From Parapedobacter koreensis (GTDB taxonomy: Bacteria > Bacteroidota > Bacteroidia > Sphingobacteriales > Sphingobacteriaceae), in contig NZ_FNZR01000010.1 of NCBI RefSeq assembly GCF_900109365.1, positions 124,001-188,000 on the forward strand: a DNA stretch of 64,000 bases. The letters are read 5' to 3'. Shown piece by piece: positions 24,155 through 31,769 of this stretch (within the stretch, counting starts at the first letter, position 1; every line of letters begins with the position of its first letter). A model generated the notes under the pieces. The model had not been told where the DNA came from, ran no database searches, and saw only the letters and a list, made by a program, of their open reading frames with translations. Made by a program: the position numbers and the translations under genes.

Positions 24155-24514
24155 TTGAAAACAAAAATCAATTTCAGGCCATACGTCGGCTACTTCTTCG
24201 CCGTTTTGTTCAGCTTGAACTTGGCCAGCAACACGCTGTTCATGCACTCCCACAGCACGGTAAATGGCCGTGTCATCATCCACGTCCATCCATACAAGCT
24301 CAATAAGAAAGACGGTCAACAGCACCGCCACAGCGAGCGCGGATTGTACATGTTGGATTATACGTTTCATGCCGCTCTCCTGCTTGAGACACCGCAATCC
24401 ATCTGCGTGCCAGCTGTATCTACGTACAAACGCATATTTGCCGTGCCGCAGGTTGTTAATACCCTACAACCACCAGCAAATACGGCCTACCTCCGTGGCC
24501 CACCGATGTGTTAG
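24155..24514 (+). CDS. Small His-rich exported protein ahead of TonB receptor
   Basis: A 119-residue protein starting with TTG (the only near ATG is followed by a stop). The N-terminus is a signal or anchor helix (VGYFFAVLFSLNLASNTLF). It is followed by a His-rich stretch with HSHS, IIHVHPY and QQHRHSE. Clustered HxH pairs suggest metal binding in the periplasm. I recall similar small proteins upstream of metal-related TonB receptors but do not know a family name. It lies 192 bp upstream of the TonB receptor in the same direction; a role in zinc or copper handling is inferred. Confidence 0.6.
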   Translation: MKTKINFRPYVGYFFAVLFSLNLASNTLFMHSHSTVNGRVIIHVHPYKLNKKDGQQHRHSERGLYMLDYTFHAALLLETPQSICVPAVSTYKRIFAVPQVVNTLQPPANTAYLRGPPMC

Positions 24515-24706
24515 TCTGCTACATTTCTTCTTTTTATTATTCTGTTGCCGTTGGGTACCGCTTTGAGAATAGCGTTCCTTATAATTACTGAATTGATTGT
24601 TTCTGTTGGTTGATGACGAGAAACAATGGACTCACCGATTAATGACGCCTTTCCGCTGGCTCCAGGTATTTCCCTCCGTTTTTAACATTGCAGAAAACTA
24701 CACATC

Positions 24707-27187
24707 ATGAAATTACACTATATACTTTTGATATCATTAATCATCATATCGGTTGCCCCCCTTACCCACGCCCAACAAAACCAGCATGTATTGACCGGGA
24801 AAGTTTCCGACGGTAAAGGGCAACCATTACCTGCCGTAAGTATCATTATCGAAAACACCTCTTATGGCGCTTCCACGGACGAAACAGGCACATACCGGAT
24901 CATCAACATCCCCGCAGGGACATACCAAGTAAAAGCGTCGGCTATTGGCTACGGCATACAGACCCGTTCCATCACACTCGGTGCCGCTGTACTGGAGCCC
25001 CTCCATTTCACGCTTGTGGACGCAGACAACCAAACATTGGACGAGGTCATCGTCACCGGTGTATCCCGGGCATCATTGGCCAAGGAAAATCCGGTGCCCA
25101 TCGTAGGAGTATCCGCTGCCAAGATCGAGCAGAGCGTGGAGAGCAATATCGTGGATGTGCTCGTCAAGAATGTACCGGGTCTGACCGCTGTCAAGACCGG
25201 CCCCAATATTTCCAAGCCCTTTATCCGGGGGCTGGGTTACAACCGGGTGCTCACGCTATTCGATGGCATCCGCCAAGAAGGGCAGCAATGGGGAGACGAA
25301 CATGGCTTGGAGGTGGATGCCTATAACCTGGAACGCGCTGAAGTCGTCAAAGGCCCGGCAAGCCTTATCTATGGTTCGGACGCTGTGGCCGGCGTGGTAG
25401 GTCTGCTGCCTACCATGCCGAAAGAAACCGATGGCCGATTACACGGCTCTTTCACCTCGGAATATCAAGGTAATAATGGCCTTATCGGAAATGGGGGACG
25501 CCTCTCCTATGCCAACGAACGTTGGGCATTTACATTGCGGGGTTCTTATCGATTGGCAAAGAACTACACCAATTCCGTCGATGGCCGGGTGTATAATTCC
25601 GGCTTCAAGGAAGCAAACGCTTCCGCATCGACCAGGTATACGAGCGTAGCGGGTTTCACGTCATTGAACGCCACCTATTACAACAATTTGCAAAGCATAC
25701 CGGACGGCAGCCGGGATTCGCTATCCAGGCGATTCACTGAGCAGATCGCCGAAGGAGAGGATGACGATTTGCTCAACAGGCCTATCGTTCCTTCCAGCAT
25801 GCTCAACGCCTACACATTAAGTCCATTGCATCAGCATATCCAGCACTATCGCCTTTATGCCAAGAGCAATTACACCATTGGAGACGGTGCGATGGACGCC
25901 CTACTTGCCTACCAGCAAAACCGACGCCGGGAATACAGCCATCCATTAGCTACGGATCAGCCGTCGTTGGACGTGAGGCTGAATACCGTCAACTATGGTG
26001 CAAACTATCACCTGCCCACCTTCTTAAACACCGAGGTGACGGTAGGCGTCAACGGTATGTACCAGCAAAATGAAAGCGTAGACGCCACCGATTTCCCTAT
26101 ACCCAACTATGCATTGTTTGATGCAGGCATTTTCGGACTAGCGAAATGGAAGTACGAGGAATGGACAGTAAGTGGAGGTATCCGTTATGATCGGCGGTGG
26201 TTGACTGGTGATGATTTCTATACCCGCACTAATCCGGCTACTGGGTTTAGTGAGCGCGCACTGCCCCCGGATATCGAAGGTGCTTACCTGCAATTTCCTG
26301 CGATAGACGAGACCTTCCATGGCGTATCGCTTAGTCTGGGCGGCACCTATGAAATCAGTCCGTCGCTAAGTTTAAAAGCCAATATCGCACGGGGATACCG
26401 GGCCCCCAATATCAACGAATATGCGGCCAACGGCCTCGACCCTGGGGCCCACATCATCTACCGCGGCAACCGCGACTTCGAGCCCGAATTCTCTTTGCAG
26501 GAAGATATTGGCATAGACTATTCCAATCCATACGTATCAGCCACATTGAGTGTATTCAACAACAACTTGACCAATTTCATTTACCTCACCCAGCTCACAG
26601 ATGAAGCCGGAGATGCCATTACAGATGCACAGGGAAACCGTACCTTCCAATACCAGCAATCCAAGGCGCAACTCTATGGCATTGAAGCGACCCTAAGCTT
26701 AAGCCCACCTTTTTTGCCTGGTTTTTCTTTTGACAACGCGCTGGCCATTACCTATGGATTCAATCGGGATGAGATCTTCAAAGGAGATGGAATACAGGGT
26801 GAATACCTTCCGTTGATACCACCCATCCATGCCACCAGTAGCATGCATCAAGGGTTTACCTTCAACAGCAGTTGGCTACCGACTGCCAATATTGGTCTTG
26901 AAGCAGATATCAACGCGGCTCAAAACCGTTTCCTCGCGCTGAATAACACAGAAACCTATACACCGGGCTATGTGATTTTCAATATTTCCGCAGGCGCCGA
27001 TATCCGATATAGCGCCAGTCATTCACTGAAAATCAGCCTACAAGCGAATAATCTATTCGATCGGGCTTACCAATCTCATTTAAGCCGACTGAAGTATTTT
27101 GAATACTTCAGTGCATCGCCAACTGGTCGATTAGGCATTTATAATATGGGACGTAATATCAGTGTGAAGCTTACGCTGCCCTTTTAA
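24707..27187 (+). CDS. TonB-dependent outer-membrane receptor (probable metal or heme-like substrate)
   Basis: An 826-residue receptor: signal peptide (about 22 residues), CarboxypepD_reg domain (LTGKVSDGKGQPLPAVSI, about 28-110), TonB-box-like TLDEVIVTG, plug domain (SVESNIVDVLVKNVPG ... ERAEVVKGPASLIYGSDAVAG), then a beta-barrel ending in SVKLTLPF. It is not of SusC type: it is short, and no SusD is nearby. The His-rich exported protein upstream and the Crp-type regulator suggest uptake of a metal ion or chelate (inferred). A strong terminator follows 43 bp after the stop codon. Confidence 0.9.
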   Translation: MKLHYILLISLIIISVAPLTHAQQNQHVLTGKVSDGKGQPLPAVSIIIENTSYGASTDETGTYRIINIPAGTYQVKASAIGYGIQTRSITLGAAVLEPLHFTLVDADNQTLDEVIVTGVSRASLAKENPVPIVGVSAAKIEQSVESNIVDVLVKNVPGLTAVKTGPNISKPFIRGLGYNRVLTLFDGIRQEGQQWGDEHGLEVDAYNLERAEVVKGPASLIYGSDAVAGVVGLLPTMPKETDGRLHGSFTSEYQGNNGLIGNGGRLSYANERWAFTLRGSYRLAKNYTNSVDGRVYNSGFKEANASASTRYTSVAGFTSLNATYYNNLQSIPDGSRDSLSRRFTEQIAEGEDDDLLNRPIVPSSMLNAYTLSPLHQHIQHYRLYAKSNYTIGDGAMDALLAYQQNRRREYSHPLATDQPSLDVRLNTVNYGANYHLPTFLNTEVTVGVNGMYQQNESVDATDFPIPNYALFDAGIFGLAKWKYEEWTVSGGIRYDRRWLTGDDFYTRTNPATGFSERALPPDIEGAYLQFPAIDETFHGVSLSLGGTYEISPSLSLKANIARGYRAPNINEYAANGLDPGAHIIYRGNRDFEPEFSLQEDIGIDYSNPYVSATLSVFNNNLTNFIYLTQLTDEAGDAITDAQGNRTFQYQQSKAQLYGIEATLSLSPPFLPGFSFDNALAITYGFNRDEIFKGDGIQGEYLPLIPPIHATSSMHQGFTFNSSWLPTANIGLEADINAAQNRFLALNNTETYTPGYVIFNISAGADIRYSASHSLKISLQANNLFDRAYQSHLSRLKYFEYFSASPTGRLGIYNMGRNISVKLTLPF

Positions 27188-27230
27188 ATTGTTCAGTCTA
27201 GTCATCTAGCTTCAATAGCTGGATACTGCG

Positions 27231-27268
27231 GGCCGATCGATCCTTTGTAGGGACCGATCGGCCTTTTT
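27231..27268 (+). terminator. Terminator of the TonB receptor gene
   Basis: A 9-bp perfect stem (27231-27239 with 27255-27263, GGCCGATCG/CGATCGGCC) followed by five T. It lies 43 bp past the stop codon. Confidence 0.85.
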
Positions 27269-27364
27269 GACTTCAATGACCTTGAAGAAAATTAGCAAAA
27301 TGCTTTTTTTGCATAAAAAATATTATATTTACCGTCAACATTACCAAACCTCGCTAAATCTGCT

Positions 27365-28618
27365 ATGAAAAAAAGTGCATATCCGTATCAAGATCTCACT
27401 ACTCCCCAATTAACCGAAGAAGAATGGAAAGATATCCCTGGGGCATCTGGCCATTATCAAATTTCCAATAAAGGAAGAGCGCGCAGAGTAGCTCACTACC
27501 GACAGACCAAACAGGGTGTACGCATCCCAATGCCTGCTGTAATCCTGTGTCAGCAAACACATGCATCTTACAATTCATTCGCCAAAACATATCGGTATCA
27601 TCTGCGCTTTTCCATTACGGTAGGCGGCAAACGGCGCCAAATCAACACCGCGCGTATGATTTACCATTGTTTCGTGGAACCTTTTGATCTCACCGATTTC
27701 GGTCATGTTGTATTGTACCGTGACGACGATTCATTGAATGTCTGCGCTGACAATCTGTACCTAAGTGATACACGGGAGAAAGCTAAGCGTATGTTAGCGC
27801 GCAACGGACACGAGATACTCACTTGGTCACTAACCCCAAAAAAGCATAAAGCTATACTAAAAAAAACACCGAGGCCTAAAGTCAGTCTTGGGCAATATAA
27901 GATAAGCCAATATGATTTAGAGGGTAAATTAATCCGGACATTTGCCTCGGTGGCTGAAGCAGCATCGTTTATGAAAATCGGGAGCCCATCTGATCTCCGG
28001 GCAGCTGTAAATGGTAGACGACTAACTTGCAAAGGCTTCGTTTGGCGCAAAGGACATGCCCCCAAGGTCGACGTGAAAGACGACGTCAGCGAGACCTCAT
28101 ACCGTTATTCCCTTTTATCAGCAGCGGAGCGGAAAGTCACGCAGTACAACTATGAGGGGATACGCATTCAGACGTATGCAAGTATCCGCGAAGCCAGCAG
28201 TGCAACGGGTGTCGGCCGATCAACCATCCAACGAGCATTAAAAGGGATTTACGTGACAGCAGGTGGTTACTTATGGCAACACGGAGAAGCCTTGCGTATG
28301 GATCTCCGACCGCTAAAAAAACACGCCCGGTTTAACACATCCGCTCTCGGATTGTATATAAAAGCGAAACGAGAGAAGAATATCGAAAAGATAGCAGACC
28401 GAATAAGCGCAGAAAGCCCTAACATATCTGCTAACGCTATGACAGATTTGCTGAAAAAAGCCGAACAGAACGGCATTGAAAAAGGCAAAATAACTGTGGT
28501 AAAAAACCTCCTCGCTGAATTTGGGTTTACCGATAAACAAGCGGCATATGCAGCTGAAGTGCCCGTAGACGTTGTGCGTCGTATCAGCAGTGAATTGGAT
28601 GCTCGTCCCACGAGCTAG
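27365..28618 (+). CDS. NUMOD4/NUMOD1-domain protein with degenerate HNH region
   Basis: A 417-residue protein. Residues about 18-45 are NUMOD4 (EEWKDIPGASGHYQISNKG), found in HNH homing endonucleases. The place where the HNH motif should be (about 98-135) reads VVLYRDDDSLN ... CADNLYL: the first catalytic His (normally in VNHIDG) is replaced by Tyr. Two NUMOD1 DNA-binding repeats follow (ISQYDLEGKLIRTFASVAEA and VTQYNYEGIRIQTYASIREA). The tail (NGIEKGKITVVKNLLAEFGF) resembles the helical ends of Rpn/PDDEXK transposase-like proteins. It probably binds DNA without cutting. No intron or split gene is visible around it. Confidence 0.82.
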   Translation: MKKSAYPYQDLTTPQLTEEEWKDIPGASGHYQISNKGRARRVAHYRQTKQGVRIPMPAVILCQQTHASYNSFAKTYRYHLRFSITVGGKRRQINTARMIYHCFVEPFDLTDFGHVVLYRDDDSLNVCADNLYLSDTREKAKRMLARNGHEILTWSLTPKKHKAILKKTPRPKVSLGQYKISQYDLEGKLIRTFASVAEAASFMKIGSPSDLRAAVNGRRLTCKGFVWRKGHAPKVDVKDDVSETSYRYSLLSAAERKVTQYNYEGIRIQTYASIREASSATGVGRSTIQRALKGIYVTAGGYLWQHGEALRMDLRPLKKHARFNTSALGLYIKAKREKNIEKIADRISAESPNISANAMTDLLKKAEQNGIEKGKITVVKNLLAEFGFTDKQAAYAAEVPVDVVRRISSELDARPTS

Positions 28619-28687
28619 CCATCGGATGATAGCTAACGCATTTATGGCGCGTATTTTGCACCACAATACCGCAAACGACAACAAACA

Positions 28688-29179
28688 ATGAAGACACGAA
28701 ACCTACTTGCTGTATGCGCAGGTATATTGTTGCTTGCCACCCAGTGCCAACAGCCGAATAATCACCAACAGAATACCGAAGCGAGTGATACAACCTTAGT
28801 GGCTGAGCTTCGAATGGATGGCGAATATCGTTTGGACGGCCCTCTTGTACTGCACTTCGCCGTATACAATCCTACGATTGACACCTTACGATTTACGCAA
28901 TATCACACCCCCTTCGAAGGATTTCTGAACAATTTTCTTACCATTACCAATAGTGAAGGCCAAGAAATGCCCTACATCGGCCCCATGGCCAAAAGGGTGA
29001 TGCCGCCAGTGGCAGAAAGCTACCGTAAGGTACCCCCTATGGGCCGTGATACGGTAAGCATTGACATCAGAAAAGGCTACCGTATCGAAACCTCCGGCAC
29101 CTATACCATCCGGTACAACGGAGGCAATGTCAGTGGCATGGCTGACGGGGAAGCCATACAGGTAGTGGTGACCGAATAG
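28688..29179 (+). CDS. Lipoprotein resembling the beta-sandwich N-domain of M35 metalloproteases
   Basis: A 163-residue exported protein with a lipoprotein-like signal (LLLATQC; -1 Gln is unusual). The body matches the pattern I know from the N-terminal domain of M35/peptidyl-Lys metalloendopeptidases: NPTIDTLRFTQYHTPFEGF, then YIGPMAKRVMPP, and SGTYTIRYNGG at the end. The HExxH catalytic domain is absent, so this is a stand-alone module, perhaps an inhibitor or binding protein. A small membrane-protein gene follows 29 bp later. Confidence 0.6.
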   Translation: MKTRNLLAVCAGILLLATQCQQPNNHQQNTEASDTTLVAELRMDGEYRLDGPLVLHFAVYNPTIDTLRFTQYHTPFEGFLNNFLTITNSEGQEMPYIGPMAKRVMPPVAESYRKVPPMGRDTVSIDIRKGYRIETSGTYTIRYNGGNVSGMADGEAIQVVVTE

Positions 29180-29208
29180 CACCAATCGACTCGATTAGTT
29201 AGGATACA

Positions 29209-29403
29209 ATGAAGTTACTCTTTTTAGTGGTGGTGCTGTTATTTGCCGGTGGATACCTATGCTCGTACCTATTATCCAAAAATAATGAATACCCTTTTCT
29301 ATCAGCAAGTGCGCGCAATAGTATAAAGCGCTTTGGCATTACTTGTTTTTTTTTAGGGGTAGCGCTTTGCCTACTCGTATTGTACATCAGGATTAGGTAC
29401 TAA
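29209..29403 (+). CDS. Small two-TM membrane protein (64 aa)
   Basis: A 64-residue hydrophobic protein: helix 1 (LLFLVVVLLFAGGYLCSYLL), a basic loop (SASARNSIKRFG), and helix 2 (ITCFFLGVALCLLVLYI). It lies 29 bp downstream of the lipoprotein gene, so it is probably co-transcribed. No family recognised; the positively charged loop places it on the cytoplasmic side. Confidence 0.5.
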   Translation: MKLLFLVVVLLFAGGYLCSYLLSKNNEYPFLSASARNSIKRFGITCFFLGVALCLLVLYIRIRY

Positions 29404-29439
29404 TCCCTTTGAAGTCAGGAACCACGAATAGACATAAAA

Positions 29440-29469
29440 AAAGAAACCCGTTACCTCATAGATAACGGG
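29440..29469 (-). terminator. Terminator of the candidate sRNA
   Basis: CCCGTTA (29447-29453) pairs with TAACGGG (29463-29469); on the minus strand a T-rich tail (TTTCTTTTTTT) follows. Confidence 0.8.
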
Positions 29470-29508
29470 AATCCGCCCCAATGGGATTAGGGGCTATCAA
29501 CCTAAACC
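29440..29508 (-). ncRNA. Candidate small RNA with own promoter and terminator
   Basis: On the minus strand a promoter-like pair (29514-29544) is followed by about 70 nt with two or three hairpins: ATTAGG (29507-29512) can pair with CCTAAT (29486-29491), and CCC/GGG pairs sit near 29476-29485. The last hairpin (29447-29469) is a terminator with a T-rich tail. No reading frame of note is present. The sRNA call is inferred from this arrangement. Confidence 0.5.
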
Positions 29509-29513
29509 TAATA

Positions 29514-29544
29514 CAAAGCAACAAAAATTAGGCCACACTTCAAA
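29514..29544 (-). promoter_or_regulatory. Promoter of the candidate sRNA
   Basis: On the minus strand TTTG (29541-29544), exactly 19 nt, then TTGCTTTG (29514-29521), one mismatch from TAnnTTTG. The spacing is that of Bacteroidota promoters. Confidence 0.5.
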
Positions 29545-29577
29545 AGGCGTTGCACTTTAAATAATGTGAGTAGCCCC

Positions 29578-29874
29578 CTATAGTTCTGTCGCCATTGCCG
29601 GATCGCTAATACCGTGCTCACCAGTCTCTACCCTTCCAGCAAATCGATATGAAAAACCGTATTTTTGCTGCTCATCCTCGGGAGCCAGGGGAATCGGATC
29701 CAGCTTTCCGTAATCATAGGCATTAGCTACAATTTCTACATTTAAAGGAATGGATGAGTCATTCCGTAACAGCATGTAAATACCGCCTTTGGCATGATCA
29801 TACTCAAAATGGATGCGGCAAGCCCTGCCGTTGCGGATAATTTGATAAAATCCCTTCTGTGTAGCTTGGACATA
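29578..29874 (-). pseudogene. 5'-truncated gene remnant in frame behind a TGA
   Basis: Directly after the TGA that ends the upstream membrane protein (29875-29877), the same frame continues open for 98 codons to 29578. It reads like real protein (for example RIHFEYDHAKGG and SIPLNVEIVANAYDYGKLDP), but the first possible ATG is at 29775, a third of the way in, and no GTG or TTG precedes it. Either the start was lost, or TGA arose by mutation in a longer gene. A short 65-residue product from 29775 is possible. Function unknown. Confidence 0.5.
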
Positions 29875-30246
29875 TCATATCCGCCACGACAGGATATATA
29901 TTGACCCAATCAGCCAAATTATTAAACTGCAAAAGAATCCAATTGCTAACTGTCTTTGTTTCAGTACCAGCCATGAGATGCCAAAAAGCAAAACCGCTAC
30001 TACAGGTATAAGGTATGCTATTACAACGATCGGTTGCACTACAACATACGTATCATAAATATTTATATCTATTGCGGGAACAAACAAATTTTCTACACCA
30101 AAAATTAAAATATACGCGATTATCGAGAGCAACGTAGCTAATACAACATAAAATAACATCCATTTGGCTGATTGGACAATAGGCATAAAAATTACGTTTA
30201 AACAGATACTGTAGCTTATAATGGCAAGCACTCGCAGCCCAAACAA
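29875..30246 (-). CDS. Four-TM membrane protein of unknown function
   Basis: A 123-residue hydrophobic protein with about four membrane helices. Between helices 2 and 3 it has VPAIDINIYDTYVVV, similar to the DxNIHDTYxVV motif of cytochrome oxidase subunit I-like and small related membrane proteins; whether this similarity is meaningful is unclear. The frame continues past its TGA (see the remnant at 29578-29874), so it could be the N-terminal part of a disrupted larger protein. Base composition is more AT-rich than the flanks, hinting at acquired DNA. Confidence 0.55.
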   Translation of the reverse strand: MFGLRVLAIISYSICLNVIFMPIVQSAKWMLFYVVLATLLSIIAYILIFGVENLFVPAIDINIYDTYVVVQPIVVIAYLIPVVAVLLFGISWLVLKQRQLAIGFFCSLIIWLIGSIYILSWRI

Positions 30247-30367
30247 TTAAACATTGCGGCAATAAAAGTTTTCAATTCATAAATATAAGAAACAAACCCT
30301 ATTTGACCAAAATTCGGATCACGCTGTGCCATGGATATTTCCGAGGCTGTAGCAGCGCGTGCATCCT

Positions 30368-30799
30368 TTATAAAGCGTTCTTAAGCTTCTTAAACTTCAC
30401 TTCAATACCGGGATTTATGGATTTAAGGTCATTGATAAATTCCACTTTCTTTTTCGGTGAGATGATAACACTGTCATAATCGTTATAGCTGATTTCGAGC
30501 CTATCCAATGATGTTGCCGGTGAACTCAAAGGATTGTTCGTTTCCTCAATTTTTCGAATAGCAAAGACATCGATTTGGGAATCGTACAAAAAACCACACT
30601 TTATTCTCAGCACCTTATTTTCAATGGTGTAGCAAGTTGTCAAAAACATATGGACAATGAAGCACATAACAGGCAATAGGATCGCTACCACAAGCCAATT
30701 AGGCTTATTTATTACCGTCGCGAATAAAGCTACCCCAAAAATCAACGTCAACGGTATCACCAATTCGAGTCCTATTTTGGATTTATATTTTTTTTCCAT
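30368..30799 (-). CDS. PH-domain-like (YyaB-type) membrane protein
   Basis: A 143-residue protein with two N-terminal membrane helices (residues about 10-50) followed by a bacterial PH-like domain: YTIENKVLRIKCGF, the IRKIEET segment, SLDRLEISYND and IISPKKKVEFINDL match the pattern of YyaB-like/bPH proteins. Function unknown; such proteins anchor a PH fold at the inner membrane face. It stands alone, 120 bp from its neighbour. Confidence 0.75.
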   Translation of the reverse strand: MEKKYKSKIGLELVIPLTLIFGVALFATVINKPNWLVVAILLPVMCFIVHMFLTTCYTIENKVLRIKCGFLYDSQIDVFAIRKIEETNNPLSSPATSLDRLEISYNDYDSVIISPKKKVEFINDLKSINPGIEVKFKKLKNAL

Positions 30800-30946
30800 G
30801 CGTTACAAGTTAAGTTTTTCACTCGTATTTCCATAATATATGCTTTGGTAGCTGAAGGCGTTGAAAAACTCCCGGTGACAACAGTCCTATACAGAAATGA
30901 CGGCGATCATGCTAAAATCGCCGCTTGCAGGCTATGTTTGCAGGGT

Positions 30947-31285
30947 ATGACAGGCAATGCAAAATTAGCGCTCATCAAGACTATCCATACCGTTATCTGG
31001 GTGTTTTTCAACTTGATAATCGGATATATGATCTATGCTGTGGCTGCTAACAAACTGGACGGATGGCTTTGGCTATGCTTTGGCCTTGTAACCGTCGAAG
31101 GCGTGGTACTGGTGACCTTTCGATGGACCTGCCCGCTGACGCTGTTGGCCAGAAACTATTCGTCCTCTCGGAAGGACAATTTTGACATTTACCTGCCCAA
31201 TTGGCTTGCAAAGCATACCAAGCTCATCTATACTACGCTGGCCTTTGTCTTGCTGGCAGCAGCGGTATGGCGGCTACTGGCTTGA
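30947..31285 (+). CDS. Small membrane protein, about three TM helices
   Basis: A 112-residue protein starting at ATG 30947 (the open frame before it has no signal-like character). Helices: VIWVFFNLIIGYMIYAVAA, WLWLCFGLVTVEGVVLV and LIYTTLAFVLLAAAVW. The motif FRWTCPLTLLARNYS between helices recalls DUF2784-like proteins, in which a WxCPLTxLE motif occurs, but the similarity is weak. Converges on the VOC gene with a 6-bp gap. Function unknown. Confidence 0.6.
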   Translation: MTGNAKLALIKTIHTVIWVFFNLIIGYMIYAVAANKLDGWLWLCFGLVTVEGVVLVTFRWTCPLTLLARNYSSSRKDNFDIYLPNWLAKHTKLIYTTLAFVLLAAAVWRLLA

Positions 31286-31291
31286 CTCCTG

Positions 31292-31693
31292 TTACTGCAT
31301 GGAATATAACCCGAATGTATTGCCTTCCGTATCCAGGCAGATCGCACAGAATCCATATTCGCCAATGGAAAATTTGGATTTGTGTACGCTGCCTCCAGCA
31401 GCTTCTACACGACGCTCTTCCACACTGCAATCCATGCAGGGAAAATAGACGATGGTATTGACGGACTGGCTTTCGCCTCTTGACCCGGCCATGTGTACCA
31501 GGGCGCCACCTACACCCATCTTTGCCGGATCGGGATCGGATGGAAAAAAGGACATCTTGAAATCGCCCTCATCTCCAGGAGAGGGCACATCCTGAAACGT
31601 TATGCCGAGCACGGTGCTGTAAAACATTTTGGCCCGCTCCATATCATCGACATAGATTTCGAACCAACAGATCGCATTAAGGGGCTGACTCAT
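31292..31693 (-). CDS. VOC-superfamily protein (glyoxalase/extradiol-like)
   Basis: A 133-residue two-module vicinal-oxygen-chelate protein. ICWFEIYVDDMERAKMFYSTVLG is the typical opening, and CLDTEGNTFGLYS the typical end with the metal-binding Glu replaced by the DTEGN pattern common in the VOC subgroup acting as lyase-like or binding proteins. Substrate unknown. A cytoplasmic enzyme, expressed alone. Confidence 0.85.
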   Translation of the reverse strand: MSQPLNAICWFEIYVDDMERAKMFYSTVLGITFQDVPSPGDEGDFKMSFFPSDPDPAKMGVGGALVHMAGSRGESQSVNTIVYFPCMDCSVEERRVEAAGGSVHKSKFSIGEYGFCAICLDTEGNTFGLYSMQ

Positions 31694-31769
31694 TGCGTTT
31701 ATTGTTTAAAACTGGTGAATAATAAACAAAGCTAAGCTTTCGGCAACTCATGTGCAATGGTTATTCTCG

